Source: Phaeocystidibacter sp965659415
Lineage (GTDB): Bacteria > Bacteroidota > Bacteroidia > Flavobacteriales > Schleiferiaceae
DNA: 64,000 nucleotides
NCBI GenBank assembly: GCA_965659415.1
Contig: CBFHVA010000001.1
Span: forward strand, 186,001 to 250,000
Reading direction: 5' to 3'
Positions 43,115-52,187 of the stretch are shown in pieces. Position numbers and translations under genes: made by a program. Positions within the stretch are counted from its first letter, which is position 1. Each line of letters starts with the position of its first letter. Below the pieces are notes generated by a model, which did not search any database, was not told the DNA's origin, and saw only the letters and a list, made by a program, of their open reading frames with translations.

Positions 43115-45676
43115 TTAGAGCTCCCATTGTCTTCGGTTCTGCTCATACTTGATATCGCGGAACATGTTGGCTTTGGCATTGATCGAGAAGGTATAACTCC
43201 GCAGTGGACCGAAAGGCACCCACCTTACACTCAACTCCCAACAGTGAAGATCTCGGCGCAGGTCGATGGTGGTATAAGCCAATCCGCCATTGACCAAGTC
43301 GTAACCCGAACTAAATCCAAGACGCCAATTGGGAGTAGGTTCAAACGAACCAGAGAATGTTAGTGCTTGAGTGCGGTTGGTCTCGAGTCCAACAACCCGC
43401 GTTTGATACGAATACGAAAGGTTGAGCGTCCACACGGCGCTAACGTTCATATAATCGTAGATCTGATAATAGTTCGGATTGTCCTGCACCAATCCGAGCG
43501 GACCCGTAGCTACCTCTGACTGGCCACGCTCTCCCCCTTTAAGACGTAAATCGAATGAGAAAGTGTTGATGGTGTTGCGAAGTAAGACCCCATTGGTCTC
43601 GAATGCAGTTTGATTAACCCGGACCCCAGCCGTGTCAATTCCATAAAAGTCGAATGTACCTTGGTAGTTAACGGCGAACTTCCCATTGAAGAAGGTATTG
43701 TTGGCGCTAATGTTCAAAGGCGCCCAATTAAATTCCTCCGCTCGCAGATTATAACTCGTCGACATATTCAATCGCTCAAGCAGCTTGAACTTCGTCTCAC
43801 CAACCGAATCATTTCTGCTACGCCATTTTCCATCAAAATTGTTCTGGAGATTGAAGCCCACCTGTCCTCCTCCTTGCCCTGGCGTACTGGCGTAAAGCTG
43901 TCCCGCATAAACAAATCTCTCTTGCGTATTCCCAAGTGAATCGGTTTGTACGGTCTCAAAGTAATTCCAATAATCCGTTGTAAAATCAGGTGTATAGGAG
44001 AAACGAACCGTTGGCGTAACCACATGACGAATGGCGGAAAGGCGTCCATTAAAGTTGAAGAGACCGTAAACTTTGGTCGTGAGGGCTGCATTTACGCTTC
44101 CCGATTGCAATAGATTGAAGCCTGCTATAGTGTCTGTATCCACCGAATTCGTAAGCGTGTCGTAGCTATAGGTATATCGCTGAGGCAGCATCGCTGCGGC
44201 ATACGACAAACTTGGTGTAAGCGTAACGTGATTTAAAATGCGCGTATTCCAAGTAAGTCCGGCTCGGTTGTTAGCACCGTATCGCGTTCTACCCGCTTCC
44301 GCCAATCTCGAGGGATCTTCATAAGCCAAAAGGCTATCTCTGATTTCCACTTTGGAATCTAAGTTGTACACCAAGCCAATCCGTTCGTACCACTTCTCTT
44401 CACCCACTCCGTCGCCTTCGAAGGGTTGAATGCGGTTCATGGCAAACGCAATTTCTGGAAGGTCCATGGAAAACTCTTGTTGTCCGTTGTTTTGCTGATG
44501 GCGCACTGCGGCGTTCAATGTAAACGGTGAACCTTGCCAAGTTTTGAAGAGGTTCACGGAACTTCGGAAGCTATTTTGAAGGACATCTTCTGGGTTAGTA
44601 GAGTTGTTCCGGTAGTAAGAGCTCGTAGCAAAGTTTACATCGGCATTCAGTCGTAAATCAGGTCGTGCCTTGGGATCTTGGCGATGGGTCCAGCGCACTC
44701 TAAAATCGCGCGTTTCGCTAAACTGTCCAGCATCTGCATAACGTGGATCACCAGTGCGCAAACGAGAAAAACCCGCTGATAGATTTCCATTGAAGCGGTA
44801 TCTCACATTGTAGTTCGATGCCATATTGATGGCATATGTCCCCTTTGTATAAATATCGCCTGTAATGGTTAGGTCCATGTAATCATTCACCGCCCAATAG
44901 TATCCACCGCCGAGCAGTCCAAACCCGCGGTTAATCTGATCTGTGTAGCTCGGAATAATAATACCACTGGCTCTTCTCTCTTGCATGGGGAAGAACCCAA
45001 AAGGAACGAAGAGCGGTGTGGTTACGTCAGCAATACGCAGGAAAGCAGGTCCGGTAACCACCTTTTCTCCGGCCACAATTTTCGCACGACGAGCGACAAT
45101 ATCAAAATGAGGATGCTCAAGGTTACACGTCGAGAAACTCACGTTCTCTATGTAAAACGTATTCTGATTGACCATTTTCACGCGACTTCCATGGATGAAG
45201 CCTTCCCCTTCTTGGGTCGTAATGATTTGAATTCTCGCCTTTCGAGTTGTGAAATTATACCGAATAGTGTCGCTGGCGTATTGCTTTCCCTTCTCCGTAA
45301 ATATGGGCTTTTGTTTAATGGTGCCCGTCGAATCCGTGATTCCTGCAGCCGTTACAATACCTGTTTCGAAATTGATGGCAATGTACCCCGCCTCCAGCGT
45401 AATGTCGCCATAATCGACATGTGCTTCATTGTAGAGATAAGCTGTTCCACCGTCGACGTCTGTTGAGATAGAATCCTCTGCGTAATAGTTCACCTGTTCC
45501 TTGAGCATTTCTGATTGCGACTTCGGCACGGTATCTGTTTCCATGGCAACAGAATCAGTAATGGCCGTCAAAGTGTCGGTAGGTAAAACGGTAGGCAACG
45601 TGTCTACTTGAGCTGACAATTGGAAGCCAACAAGCAGCGTTAATAACTTAGGTATAAGAGTGAAGGCGCTCCGCAA
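43115..45676 (-). CDS. LptD-like LPS-assembly outer-membrane protein
   Basis: About 853 residues. I start at TTG 45676, which yields a normal signal peptide (RSAFTLIPKLLTLLVGFQLSAQ); a longer frame reading upstream overlaps the divergent amidase gene and lacks a signal. Residues 90-260 are the OstA/LptA-like beta-jellyroll region (AYLYNEAHVDYGDITLEAGYI), and the rest a large barrel beginning with GFFPMQERRASGIIIPSY-type text. In Bacteroidetes these proteins insert LPS or its analogue into the outer leaflet. TTG start is inference from the signal peptide. The neighbouring divergent operon also serves the envelope. Confidence 0.85.
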   Translation of the reverse strand: MRSAFTLIPKLLTLLVGFQLSAQVDTLPTVLPTDTLTAITDSVAMETDTVPKSQSEMLKEQVNYYAEDSISTDVDGGTAYLYNEAHVDYGDITLEAGYIAINFETGIVTAAGITDSTGTIKQKPIFTEKGKQYASDTIRYNFTTRKARIQIITTQEGEGFIHGSRVKMVNQNTFYIENVSFSTCNLEHPHFDIVARRAKIVAGEKVVTGPAFLRIADVTTPLFVPFGFFPMQERRASGIIIPSYTDQINRGFGLLGGGYYWAVNDYMDLTITGDIYTKGTYAINMASNYNVRYRFNGNLSAGFSRLRTGDPRYADAGQFSETRDFRVRWTHRQDPKARPDLRLNADVNFATSSYYRNNSTNPEDVLQNSFRSSVNLFKTWQGSPFTLNAAVRHQQNNGQQEFSMDLPEIAFAMNRIQPFEGDGVGEEKWYERIGLVYNLDSKVEIRDSLLAYEDPSRLAEAGRTRYGANNRAGLTWNTRILNHVTLTPSLSYAAAMLPQRYTYSYDTLTNSVDTDTIAGFNLLQSGSVNAALTTKVYGLFNFNGRLSAIRHVVTPTVRFSYTPDFTTDYWNYFETVQTDSLGNTQERFVYAGQLYASTPGQGGGQVGFNLQNNFDGKWRSRNDSVGETKFKLLERLNMSTSYNLRAEEFNWAPLNISANNTFFNGKFAVNYQGTFDFYGIDTAGVRVNQTAFETNGVLLRNTINTFSFDLRLKGGERGQSEVATGPLGLVQDNPNYYQIYDYMNVSAVWTLNLSYSYQTRVVGLETNRTQALTFSGSFEPTPNWRLGFSSGYDLVNGGLAYTTIDLRRDLHCWELSVRWVPFGPLRSYTFSINAKANMFRDIKYEQNRRQWEL

Positions 45677-45685
45677 TGGAAGTTT

Positions 45686-45693
45686 TACTTTTG
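45686..45693 (+). promoter_or_regulatory. Putative -7 promoter element of the amidase-mlaD operon
   Basis: TACTTTTG fits TAnnTTTG; transcription would start near 45700, which supports the GTG at 45741 rather than the one at 45660 as the amidase start. The element lies just outside the lptD coding region in the 64-bp divergent gap. Confidence 0.5.
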
Positions 45694-45740
45694 TATCACC
45701 GTTGAATGACGGCTCAAAACTACTCAAAATTAACACCACT

Positions 45741-46961
45741 GTGTCTAAAGATCGCAATGCTATAATCAGACCTTCAACGAAACGATGGTTGTTTCTGGTA
45801 TGGATTGGTTTGATATTGCCCAACATTGCAAGTGTTCCTGCCGCAAAAGTTGACGATGGAAAGGTAAATGTGGTTGTAATCGATGCTGGCCATGGCGGCA
45901 AAGACCCGGGAAACTTGGGTACGGGTCGTCATTCCAAAAAAGAGAAAGACGTTGCTTTAGCTACTTCGCTCTTACTTGGGAAGTACATTAAAGAGAATAT
46001 ACCAGACGTAACGGTCATTTACACGCGCGACGACGATACGTTTTTAGAACTTCATGAGCGCGCAGCCCTAGCGAACGAAGTCAATGCCGATTTATTCATT
46101 TCGATTCACTGCAACGCAGGTCCGCGACAGGCATACGGAACGGAAACCTATGTGATGGGACTAACTCGTGAAGAGGCCAATCTGGAAGTATCGCGCCGTG
46201 AAAATTCGGTAATTCTCCTAGAGGATGATTACGAGCAGAACTACGAGGGCTTTGATCCAAACTCCCCGCTTTCCACCATGTTTAGTCGATTAAGTCAAAG
46301 TGCTTACCTCGACCAGAGTATCGAGTATGCTTCACTCGTTCAGGAGCAGTTTAAAGATCGAGTTCGACGCAGAGATCGCGGTGTGAAACAAAGTGTACTC
46401 TATGTCTTGGATTATACAGCTATGCCTTCGGTATTGGTAGAATTGGGCTTTCTTACCAATTCATCAGAAGAAGACTTCTTATTGTCAACAAGGGGTCAGG
46501 AGCTGATGGCCTCAGCTATTTACAGAGCTTTTAAAGAATATAAACTGCGACGAGATGCTATTAGTGACGGACTGACCATTCACGAAGCGCAAGAACAGGC
46601 TACGAACGCGGTAGATAGTATTCCAGACATCGCCAAAAGTGAGAGTGATAGCACGCTAGATGCAACGGCCGAACAACCCATCGCTGAAGAAATTCCAAGC
46701 GGACCTCAATTAATGGTTCAAATTGCGGTATCCTCAAGCTTGTTGGAGTGTGTACCGCAAAATTTTAGTGGTTTAGAAGGAGTGAGTTATTATCAGGAAG
46801 GGCGCCTTTACAAATATGTCCTAGGTGGATTTTCAACTAAGGAAGAGGCTGAGGAGGCAAAGTCGGCAGCCATTGAAGCTGGATTTGAAGATGCATTCCT
46901 GGTGGCCTTTATGGATGGTGATAAGATTTCCGTTTCTCGTGCGGAACGAATGCTGCAATAG
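45741..46961 (+). CDS. N-acetylmuramoyl-L-alanine amidase
   Basis: A 406-residue exported zinc amidase that cuts the peptide stem from peptidoglycan during cell separation. Signal peptide WLFLVWIGLILPNIASVPAA. Zinc ligands are visible: His in VIDAGHGG, Glu in ELHERAALAN, His in FISIHCNAG; the catalytic Glu is in VLVELGFLTN. A linker (about residues 280-320) leads to a SPOR-like C-terminal domain. GTG 45741 is the start, as no ATG is available. First gene of an envelope/Fe-S operon. Confidence 0.92.
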   Translation: MSKDRNAIIRPSTKRWLFLVWIGLILPNIASVPAAKVDDGKVNVVVIDAGHGGKDPGNLGTGRHSKKEKDVALATSLLLGKYIKENIPDVTVIYTRDDDTFLELHERAALANEVNADLFISIHCNAGPRQAYGTETYVMGLTREEANLEVSRRENSVILLEDDYEQNYEGFDPNSPLSTMFSRLSQSAYLDQSIEYASLVQEQFKDRVRRRDRGVKQSVLYVLDYTAMPSVLVELGFLTNSSEEDFLLSTRGQELMASAIYRAFKEYKLRRDAISDGLTIHEAQEQATNAVDSIPDIAKSESDSTLDATAEQPIAEEIPSGPQLMVQIAVSSSLLECVPQNFSGLEGVSYYQEGRLYKYVLGGFSTKEEAEEAKSAAIEAGFEDAFLVAFMDGDKISVSRAERMLQ

Positions 46962-46999
46962 TCGTATTATTGTGGTTAACACCCAGTATTTACAAAGCT

Positions 47000-48028
47000 T
47001 TGAGAGTATCAAGAGAATTTAAGGTAGGCTTCCTATTCGTGGTTTGCGCGGGCGCGCTTTATTGGGGAGTCAACTTTTTAATGGGCAGCGACGTGTTTTC
47101 CACAAGTCGCGCTGTTTACGGTGTGTATTCCAACACACAAGGGCTTGACGCTGGACGCCCAGTGAACATCAATGGTAATCGCGTAGGCATGGTTGAACGG
47201 ATTGACTTTCTGCCTGATTATACTGGTCAATTGGTCGTTACTTTTCAAATCACCACCGATTATCCTATTCCCAGCAATTCGGTAGCTTTAATCGCGGGTG
47301 ATGTGTTGGGTAACAAGCGAGTAGATATTATGCTTGGAGACTCGACCCATATTATGCAAATGGGCGATACCATTCCAACTGGATTACAACCGGGTTTAGC
47401 CGAAGCGGTGAATGAGCAATTAGCTCCATTGAAGGCGAAAACGGAACGTCTACTTGGTTCGATTGATACCGCATTAGCGGTTTTTCAAGGGTTCCTGACA
47501 GAAGACACCCAGCGAGACTTCAAAAAGACGTTTGAGAATCTCTACGAGAGTTTTGATCATCTCAAGAACGTCACCAACGAGATTGATATCTACATGGCCG
47601 AAAACCGACCTCGACTGAGTCAGATTACGGAAAACCTCGAACACATCACATCCACATTTAGCCAAAACAGTGGCAAACTCGATACGATTTTTTCTAATGT
47701 AGAGGCCATTACGGATACGCTCGCACAGGCACGCGTGGCTGAAACGATGGCAGAACTTGCCAAGGCCAGTGCTCAGGCAAATCAATTGTTAGAGAAAGTG
47801 AATAATGGCGAAGGAACGCTCGGACAATTGTTCAACGATCAAGAATTATATGACAATATCACTAAGGCGTCCAACAGTTTAGACCGCCTGTTGTTAGACT
47901 TGAGATACAACCCTAACCGCTATATAGAATTTAGTGTATTTGGTTCCAGTCCGCGTTACTCACCGGAAGAAATTGAGGAAATGGAAAGACAATTGGACTC
48001 GGACTCCACGGCTAATTCTGATAACTAA
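47000..48028 (+). CDS. mlaD: MlaD/MCE family lipid transport protein
   Basis: A 342-residue inner-membrane-anchored periplasmic protein with one helix (about residues 9-25) and one MCE domain (about 35-115, with NINGNRVGMVERI). The C-terminal half is a long amphipathic helical region with heptads (NLEHITSTFS, AKASAQANQLLEKVNNGEGTLGQLFND). It would form a hexameric channel for phospholipid traffic. I start at TTG 47000, giving MRVSREFKVGFL as in other Bacteroidetes MlaD proteins. No mlaE or mlaF genes are adjacent. Confidence 0.88.
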   Translation: MRVSREFKVGFLFVVCAGALYWGVNFLMGSDVFSTSRAVYGVYSNTQGLDAGRPVNINGNRVGMVERIDFLPDYTGQLVVTFQITTDYPIPSNSVALIAGDVLGNKRVDIMLGDSTHIMQMGDTIPTGLQPGLAEAVNEQLAPLKAKTERLLGSIDTALAVFQGFLTEDTQRDFKKTFENLYESFDHLKNVTNEIDIYMAENRPRLSQITENLEHITSTFSQNSGKLDTIFSNVEAITDTLAQARVAETMAELAKASAQANQLLEKVNNGEGTLGQLFNDQELYDNITKASNSLDRLLLDLRYNPNRYIEFSVFGSSPRYSPEEIEEMERQLDSDSTANSDN

Positions 48029-48036
48029 TACTGACT

Positions 48037-49347
48037 ATGCAGTACATTGATAATATCGCATTTCTCCTGCTTCTTGGAGGAGCTATTTATTGGTTTACCA
48101 AGCAAGTTTCTAAAATTCGAAGGAACATTAACCTTGGAACGGATATTGACCGGACGGATCGCAAGAAGGAACGATGGGGAACCATGATGCGCGTGGCATT
48201 TGGTCAGAGTAAAATGCAAGCTCGTCCAATTCCTGGAATTCTTCACTTTATCGTTTATGCCGGTTTCATCTTAATCAACATTGAGGTACTTGAAATCGTA
48301 ATCGACGGGATTTTTGGAACTCACCGCGTTTTTCACCCCCTTCTCGGAAGCTTTTATGACCTAGTGATCGGTTTCTTTGAGGTGCTAGCTGTGCTCGTTA
48401 TTGTGGCCTGTGTCGTATTCCTCTGGAGAAGAAACATCGGAAAGGTGGCTCGTTTCTTCAATCCTGAAATGGAAGGTTGGCCTACGAAAGATGGAAACAA
48501 CATCCTGGTGATTGAAATCGTATTGATGCTGGCGTTACTCACCATGAACGCGACTGAGGCCAATTTCGAAACCGCAGAAGCTGGTCCATTCTTGGTTTCG
48601 CAATATTTGGCTCCAATTTTCCAAGGGTTATCTCAGGATACGCTCCATTTTATTGAGCGCTTCGCGTGGTGGTTCCACATTGCCGGAATATTAGCTTTCC
48701 TGAATTATCTGCCTATTTCCAAGCACTTCCATATCATCTTGGCATTCCCAAATACTTGGTTCTCTAACCTCGATGCGAAAGGGCGTTTTTCCAATATGGA
48801 AAGCGTTACCAAGGAGGTTAAGATGATGATGGATCCAACCGCCGATCCGTTTGCTGCGCCCGCTGAAGGCGACGCGGAAGCACCTAGTCGATTTGGCGCC
48901 AAAGACGTTACCGATTTGAACTGGGTAAATCTAATGAACGCATACTCTTGCACAGAGTGTGGTCGCTGCACGTCAGAATGCCCAGCAAATATGACAGGCA
49001 AGAAATTATCTCCTAGAAAGGTCATGATGGATACCCGTGATCGTTTGGAGGAAGTTGGAAAGAATATCGACCTAAATGGAAGTTTTCAAGAAGATGGCAA
49101 ATCGCTCTTGGACAACTACATAACCCGCGAAGAACTTTGGGCTTGTACCAGTTGTAACGCTTGTGTTCAAGCCTGCCCCGTGAATATCGACCCGTTATCC
49201 ATCATCGTTCAAATGCGTAACTACCTGGTGATGGAAGAATCCGCTGCGCCAAATGAATTAAATATTATGATGACCAACGTTGAGAACAACGGTGCGCCAT
49301 GGCAATTTGCTCAGGCCGACCGACTCAATTGGAAAGATGAAGCTTAA
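48037..49347 (+). CDS. Membrane Fe-S oxidoreductase subunit (HdrC/DsrK-like, with cytochrome b-like helices)
   Basis: A 436-residue protein. The N-terminal half has about five membrane helices, with several His residues in or near them (around residues 66, 210 and 225) that could bind haem b. The C-terminal half has two Cys-rich motifs: CTECGRCTSECP (about 304-315) and CTSCNACVQACP (about 366-377), each a 4Fe-4S site. This looks like the membrane partner of heterodisulfide-reductase-type complexes. With the CCG protein two genes on it could pass electrons from a soluble donor into the quinone pool. The donor is unknown. Confidence 0.85.
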   Translation: MQYIDNIAFLLLLGGAIYWFTKQVSKIRRNINLGTDIDRTDRKKERWGTMMRVAFGQSKMQARPIPGILHFIVYAGFILINIEVLEIVIDGIFGTHRVFHPLLGSFYDLVIGFFEVLAVLVIVACVVFLWRRNIGKVARFFNPEMEGWPTKDGNNILVIEIVLMLALLTMNATEANFETAEAGPFLVSQYLAPIFQGLSQDTLHFIERFAWWFHIAGILAFLNYLPISKHFHIILAFPNTWFSNLDAKGRFSNMESVTKEVKMMMDPTADPFAAPAEGDAEAPSRFGAKDVTDLNWVNLMNAYSCTECGRCTSECPANMTGKKLSPRKVMMDTRDRLEEVGKNIDLNGSFQEDGKSLLDNYITREELWACTSCNACVQACPVNIDPLSIIVQMRNYLVMEESAAPNELNIMMTNVENNGAPWQFAQADRLNWKDEA

Positions 49348-49781
49348 TGGATTCGAAAGAAAAGCACGAGTTAAAAGAAATCATTGTAGATGGAAAACAC
49401 GTTAGCCCTCTGCTATCTGAAGAGGTAAAGAATTACCTTATCGATATTGATGGTACCATTTGCGATGATATTCCAAATGAAGCACCAGAAAGAATGGCCA
49501 CTGCTGAAGTATATCCTGATGCATTAGAAACGCTGAATCGATGGTACGACCAAGGTCACATCATTACCTTCTTTACTTCTAGAACCGAAGAGCACAGAGA
49601 GGTAACGGAAGAATGGCTAAACCGCCATGGATTTAAGTACCACGGACTGCTCATGGGCAAACCGAGAGGCGGCAACTACCACTGGATTGATAACCACTTG
49701 GTGAGAGCTACCCGATACAAGGGTACGTTTAGCGATTTGGTGGACAAGAGCATGACAATTCAAGTATTCAAAGACGAATAA
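49347..49781 (+). CDS. HAD-like hydrolase, small
   Basis: A 144-residue HAD-superfamily protein. Motif I is IDIDGTICDD (about residues 32-41), motif II is FFTSRTEEH (about 71-79), and the acidic IDNH motif near 111-114 fits motif IV. No large cap domain. Such proteins in Bacteroidetes have sometimes been labelled phosphoheptose isomerase without support. Inserted between the two Fe-S genes; its start overlaps the stop of the preceding gene (TAATG). Confidence 0.8.
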   Translation: MDSKEKHELKEIIVDGKHVSPLLSEEVKNYLIDIDGTICDDIPNEAPERMATAEVYPDALETLNRWYDQGHIITFFTSRTEEHREVTEEWLNRHGFKYHGLLMGKPRGGNYHWIDNHLVRATRYKGTFSDLVDKSMTIQVFKDE

Positions 49782-49786
49782 GAGAT

Positions 49787-50575
49787 ATGAGCCAAGGATT
49801 ACATGTACCTACTATGGCCGAGAAAATGGCCGCGGGAGAAAAACCGGATGTGTTATTTTGGGTGGGCTGTGCAGGCAGCTTCGATGATAGAGCAAAGAAG
49901 ATTACACGCGCATTTGTGCAACTCCTAAACAAGGCAGAGGTATCGTTTGCCGTTCTTGGCACTGAGGAATCATGCACGGGTGATCCAGCGAAAAGAGCAG
50001 GAAACGAGTTCTTGTTTCAGATGCAAGCGCTCATGAACATCGAGGTATTGAATGGGTATGAAGTACAACGCATTGTAACCACTTGCCCTCATTGTTTCAA
50101 TACCCTCAAAAATGAGTACGCAGAATTAGGTGGAAAGTACGAAGTGATGCACCACACCCAATTCCTAAAAAAACTGCTCAAGGAAGGAAAATTAAAGATA
50201 GAAGGAGGTAGCTACAAAGGAAAGCGAATCACTTTCCACGACCCTTGTTACTTAGGTCGAGCCAACGACGAATACGAAGCCCCACGCGAGCTCCTCTCAC
50301 AACTTGAAGCCGAGATATCGGAGATGAAAAGCTGCAAACAAAAGGGACTTTGTTGCGGTGCTGGGGGTGCACAAATGTTCAAAGAAGCTGAGAAAGGCGA
50401 TAAAGAAGTGAATATTGAACGTACTGAGCAAGCCTTGGAATTGCAACCCGATGTGATTGCCACAGGCTGTCCTTTCTGCAATACCATGATGACCGATGGT
50501 GTTAAAAACAAGGAGCAATCCACTAAAGTGAAGGTATACGACGTTGCTGAACTACTCGCTGAAGCTCAATCCTAA
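49787..50575 (+). CDS. CCG-domain Fe-S protein (HdrB/GlpC/LutA-like)
   Basis: A 262-residue protein with two cysteine-rich CCG-type domains: VTTCPHCFNTLKNEY with an earlier WVGCAGSFDD and ESCTGDPAKRAGNE, then FHDPCYLGRAND, GLCCGAGGAQMF and TGCPFCNTMM. These bind unusual Fe-S clusters and are the redox-active subunit of heterodisulfide reductase, glycolate oxidase and lactate utilisation enzymes. With the membrane Fe-S gene 440 bp upstream it forms a two-part electron transfer unit. Confidence 0.9.
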   Translation: MSQGLHVPTMAEKMAAGEKPDVLFWVGCAGSFDDRAKKITRAFVQLLNKAEVSFAVLGTEESCTGDPAKRAGNEFLFQMQALMNIEVLNGYEVQRIVTTCPHCFNTLKNEYAELGGKYEVMHHTQFLKKLLKEGKLKIEGGSYKGKRITFHDPCYLGRANDEYEAPRELLSQLEAEISEMKSCKQKGLCCGAGGAQMFKEAEKGDKEVNIERTEQALELQPDVIATGCPFCNTMMTDGVKNKEQSTKVKVYDVAELLAEAQS

Positions 50576-50585
50576 AACACAAGAC

Positions 50586-51086
50586 ATGAATATTCCTTTA
50601 AAGGATCTTCCCGATCACAGCCGTATCTGGATTTACCAAGCCCCTCGCCCACTTACAACAGAAGAACGAGAGGTAATATCCGCTGAACTCGAGAATTTTG
50701 TCAGTGATTGGCAAGCCCATGGGAAAGATCTCTTTGCAGGGTATGCCGTTTATCACCGCAGGTTCATTGTACTAGCGGTAGATGAAACGGTTCAACCTGC
50801 AACCGGATGCAGCGTTGATGATAGCGTGGGTTTGATTCAAGGCCTTCAGAAGGGATTGAACATTGATTTAATGGATAGAATGCATATTGCTTTCAGATCA
50901 GAAAATGACTTGGTGGTGAGTGTTTCCATGAACGATTTCAAACAGATGATATCCGAGGGAGATGTTGATGAAAACACTCCTGTGTTCAACAATCTAGTCA
51001 CAGATTTGGGTGAGTTTAGAAGAAAGTGGGAAGTTCCTGCGAAAGATTCGTGGCATGCACGGTTTTTCGAGAGCGTGAAGTCTTAA
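50586..51086 (+). CDS. Conserved Bacteroidetes protein of unknown function
   Basis: A 166-residue cytosolic protein starting at ATG 50586, 10 bp after the CCG gene. The text IPLKDLPDHSRIWIYQAPRPLT and the VLAVDETVQPATGCSVDDSV region are strikingly conserved in this phylum and often follow the Fe-S pair. Such proteins have been labelled ABC transporter ATPase, but there is no Walker A or B motif here, so that name is wrong. Function unknown. Converges on a NUDIX gene with a 4-bp overlap. Confidence 0.75.
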   Translation: MNIPLKDLPDHSRIWIYQAPRPLTTEEREVISAELENFVSDWQAHGKDLFAGYAVYHRRFIVLAVDETVQPATGCSVDDSVGLIQGLQKGLNIDLMDRMHIAFRSENDLVVSVSMNDFKQMISEGDVDENTPVFNNLVTDLGEFRRKWEVPAKDSWHARFFESVKS

Positions 51087-51517
51087 ACCTTTCTCGACAT
51101 ATAAGCCTTAAAGGCTGCACGTTCCGTGTCGAACGTAAAGTCTTCCGCACGCAGCGATTCAATGGTCCGCCATTCGAATCGTTCTTTTTTTAGGGCTGTG
51201 TTCTCTAGGCCGAATTGTGGGATGTCTTGAACTGAAAAACTGCTGTTTTCAATCTCGTAGTACACACTCAGCACTTGCTGACGCTGATCAAATGAAGAAC
51301 GCTTAAAGAAATCCGTAGTGTAAATGTGGGACCCTATCTCGATCGACAAGCCCATTTCCTCATGAATCTCTCGGATGAGCGCTTCCCGTGTTCCTTCCCC
51401 AAATTGAACGCCTCCTCCTGGAAACTTAAACATCTCCTTTCCCTTGTATTCTTCAAGGCTTACGAGGATTTGATTGCCGACTATAAACAAGCCATATACG
51501 CGCAATGTGACGTTCAT
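51083..51517 (-). CDS. NUDIX hydrolase
   Basis: A 144-residue pyrophosphohydrolase. The Nudix box GGGVQFGEGTREALIREIHEE ends with MGL (about residues 34-58), with all catalytic Glu residues. Substrate not predictable; the LRVYGLFIVGNQILVSLEEYKG start is typical of the short cytosolic group. Last gene of the minus-strand operon beginning at 53171. Confidence 0.93.
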   Translation of the reverse strand: MNVTLRVYGLFIVGNQILVSLEEYKGKEMFKFPGGGVQFGEGTREALIREIHEEMGLSIEIGSHIYTTDFFKRSSFDQRQQVLSVYYEIENSSFSVQDIPQFGLENTALKKERFEWRTIESLRAEDFTFDTERAAFKAYMSRKV

Positions 51518-51530
51518 AGAATCTGTATTA

Positions 51531-52187
51531 CTAAGGTTTTATCGCTAGAATCATTTCGCGCTTCTTGGGTGGACCCGTGAGCGCTTTTACTTCGAAGCCT
51601 GCCGCGCGCATAGCTCGCTTTACATCGCCTTTTGCGCAATAGGTAACCAGTCTACCTCCCGGGTTCAAGCATTGTAAACACTTCTCAAAAACCTCGATGG
51701 TCCACAGTTCAGGCTGCGTACTTGGAGCAAAAGCGTCGAAGTAAATGACATCATAATAATTCACTGGGGCCTCCCAGACTTCGAAGGTGATCGGTATTTT
51801 GGTGAACTCAAAATTCCCTACTAATCTGACCTTCTCATTATAAGGAGCCTCATGAAGTTGCTCAAATATGAGCCTCTTGTCTCCCGAAATACTCTTACCA
51901 TACTCCTTCCATTCGCGTTTTGATAAAGGATAGGGCTCCAGGGTGTGATATGTGATGACTTGGTGGCTTTTCTGCATCTCCTTAAACGTCAGTAGAGCAT
52001 TCAATCCGGTGCCAAAACCGAGTTCAAGAACGGCTACCTCATTCTGAGCAATTGGTCGCAAACCTGCAGAAATAAAAACGTGCATGGACTCACTTAGAGC
52101 ACCATGCACGCTGTGATAAGTTTGGTTCCACTTCTCCGAGAAAAGAGTTGCAGAGCCATCACTTGTCAATTTTACCTCACGCTCCAT
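51531..52187 (-). CDS. mnmD: tRNA (mnm5s2U34)-methyltransferase
   Basis: A 218-residue SAM-dependent methyltransferase of the MnmC1/DUF752 type that finishes the wobble modification of tRNA. SAM motif VLELGFGTGLNALLT is at about residues 52-66, and the downstream VIYFDAFAPSTQPELW (about 147-162) is diagnostic. It corresponds to the stand-alone methyltransferase half of E. coli MnmC. It overlaps the cytochrome-like gene by 11 bp. Confidence 0.9.
   Translation of the reverse strand: MEREVKLTSDGSATLFSEKWNQTYHSVHGALSESMHVFISAGLRPIAQNEVAVLELGFGTGLNALLTFKEMQKSHQVITYHTLEPYPLSKREWKEYGKSISGDKRLIFEQLHEAPYNEKVRLVGNFEFTKIPITFEVWEAPVNYYDVIYFDAFAPSTQPELWTIEVFEKCLQCLNPGGRLVTYCAKGDVKRAMRAAGFEVKALTGPPKKREMILAIKP

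Noticed and set aside
44981..45466. 161-codon open frame antisense to the lptD-like gene.
   Set aside because: Composition is that of a shadow frame (Arg/Ser/Cys-rich) and lptD is well supported over the same bases.
50586..51086. Name ABC transporter ATPase for the conserved protein after the Fe-S pair.
   Set aside because: No Walker A, signature or Walker B motif exists in the translation.
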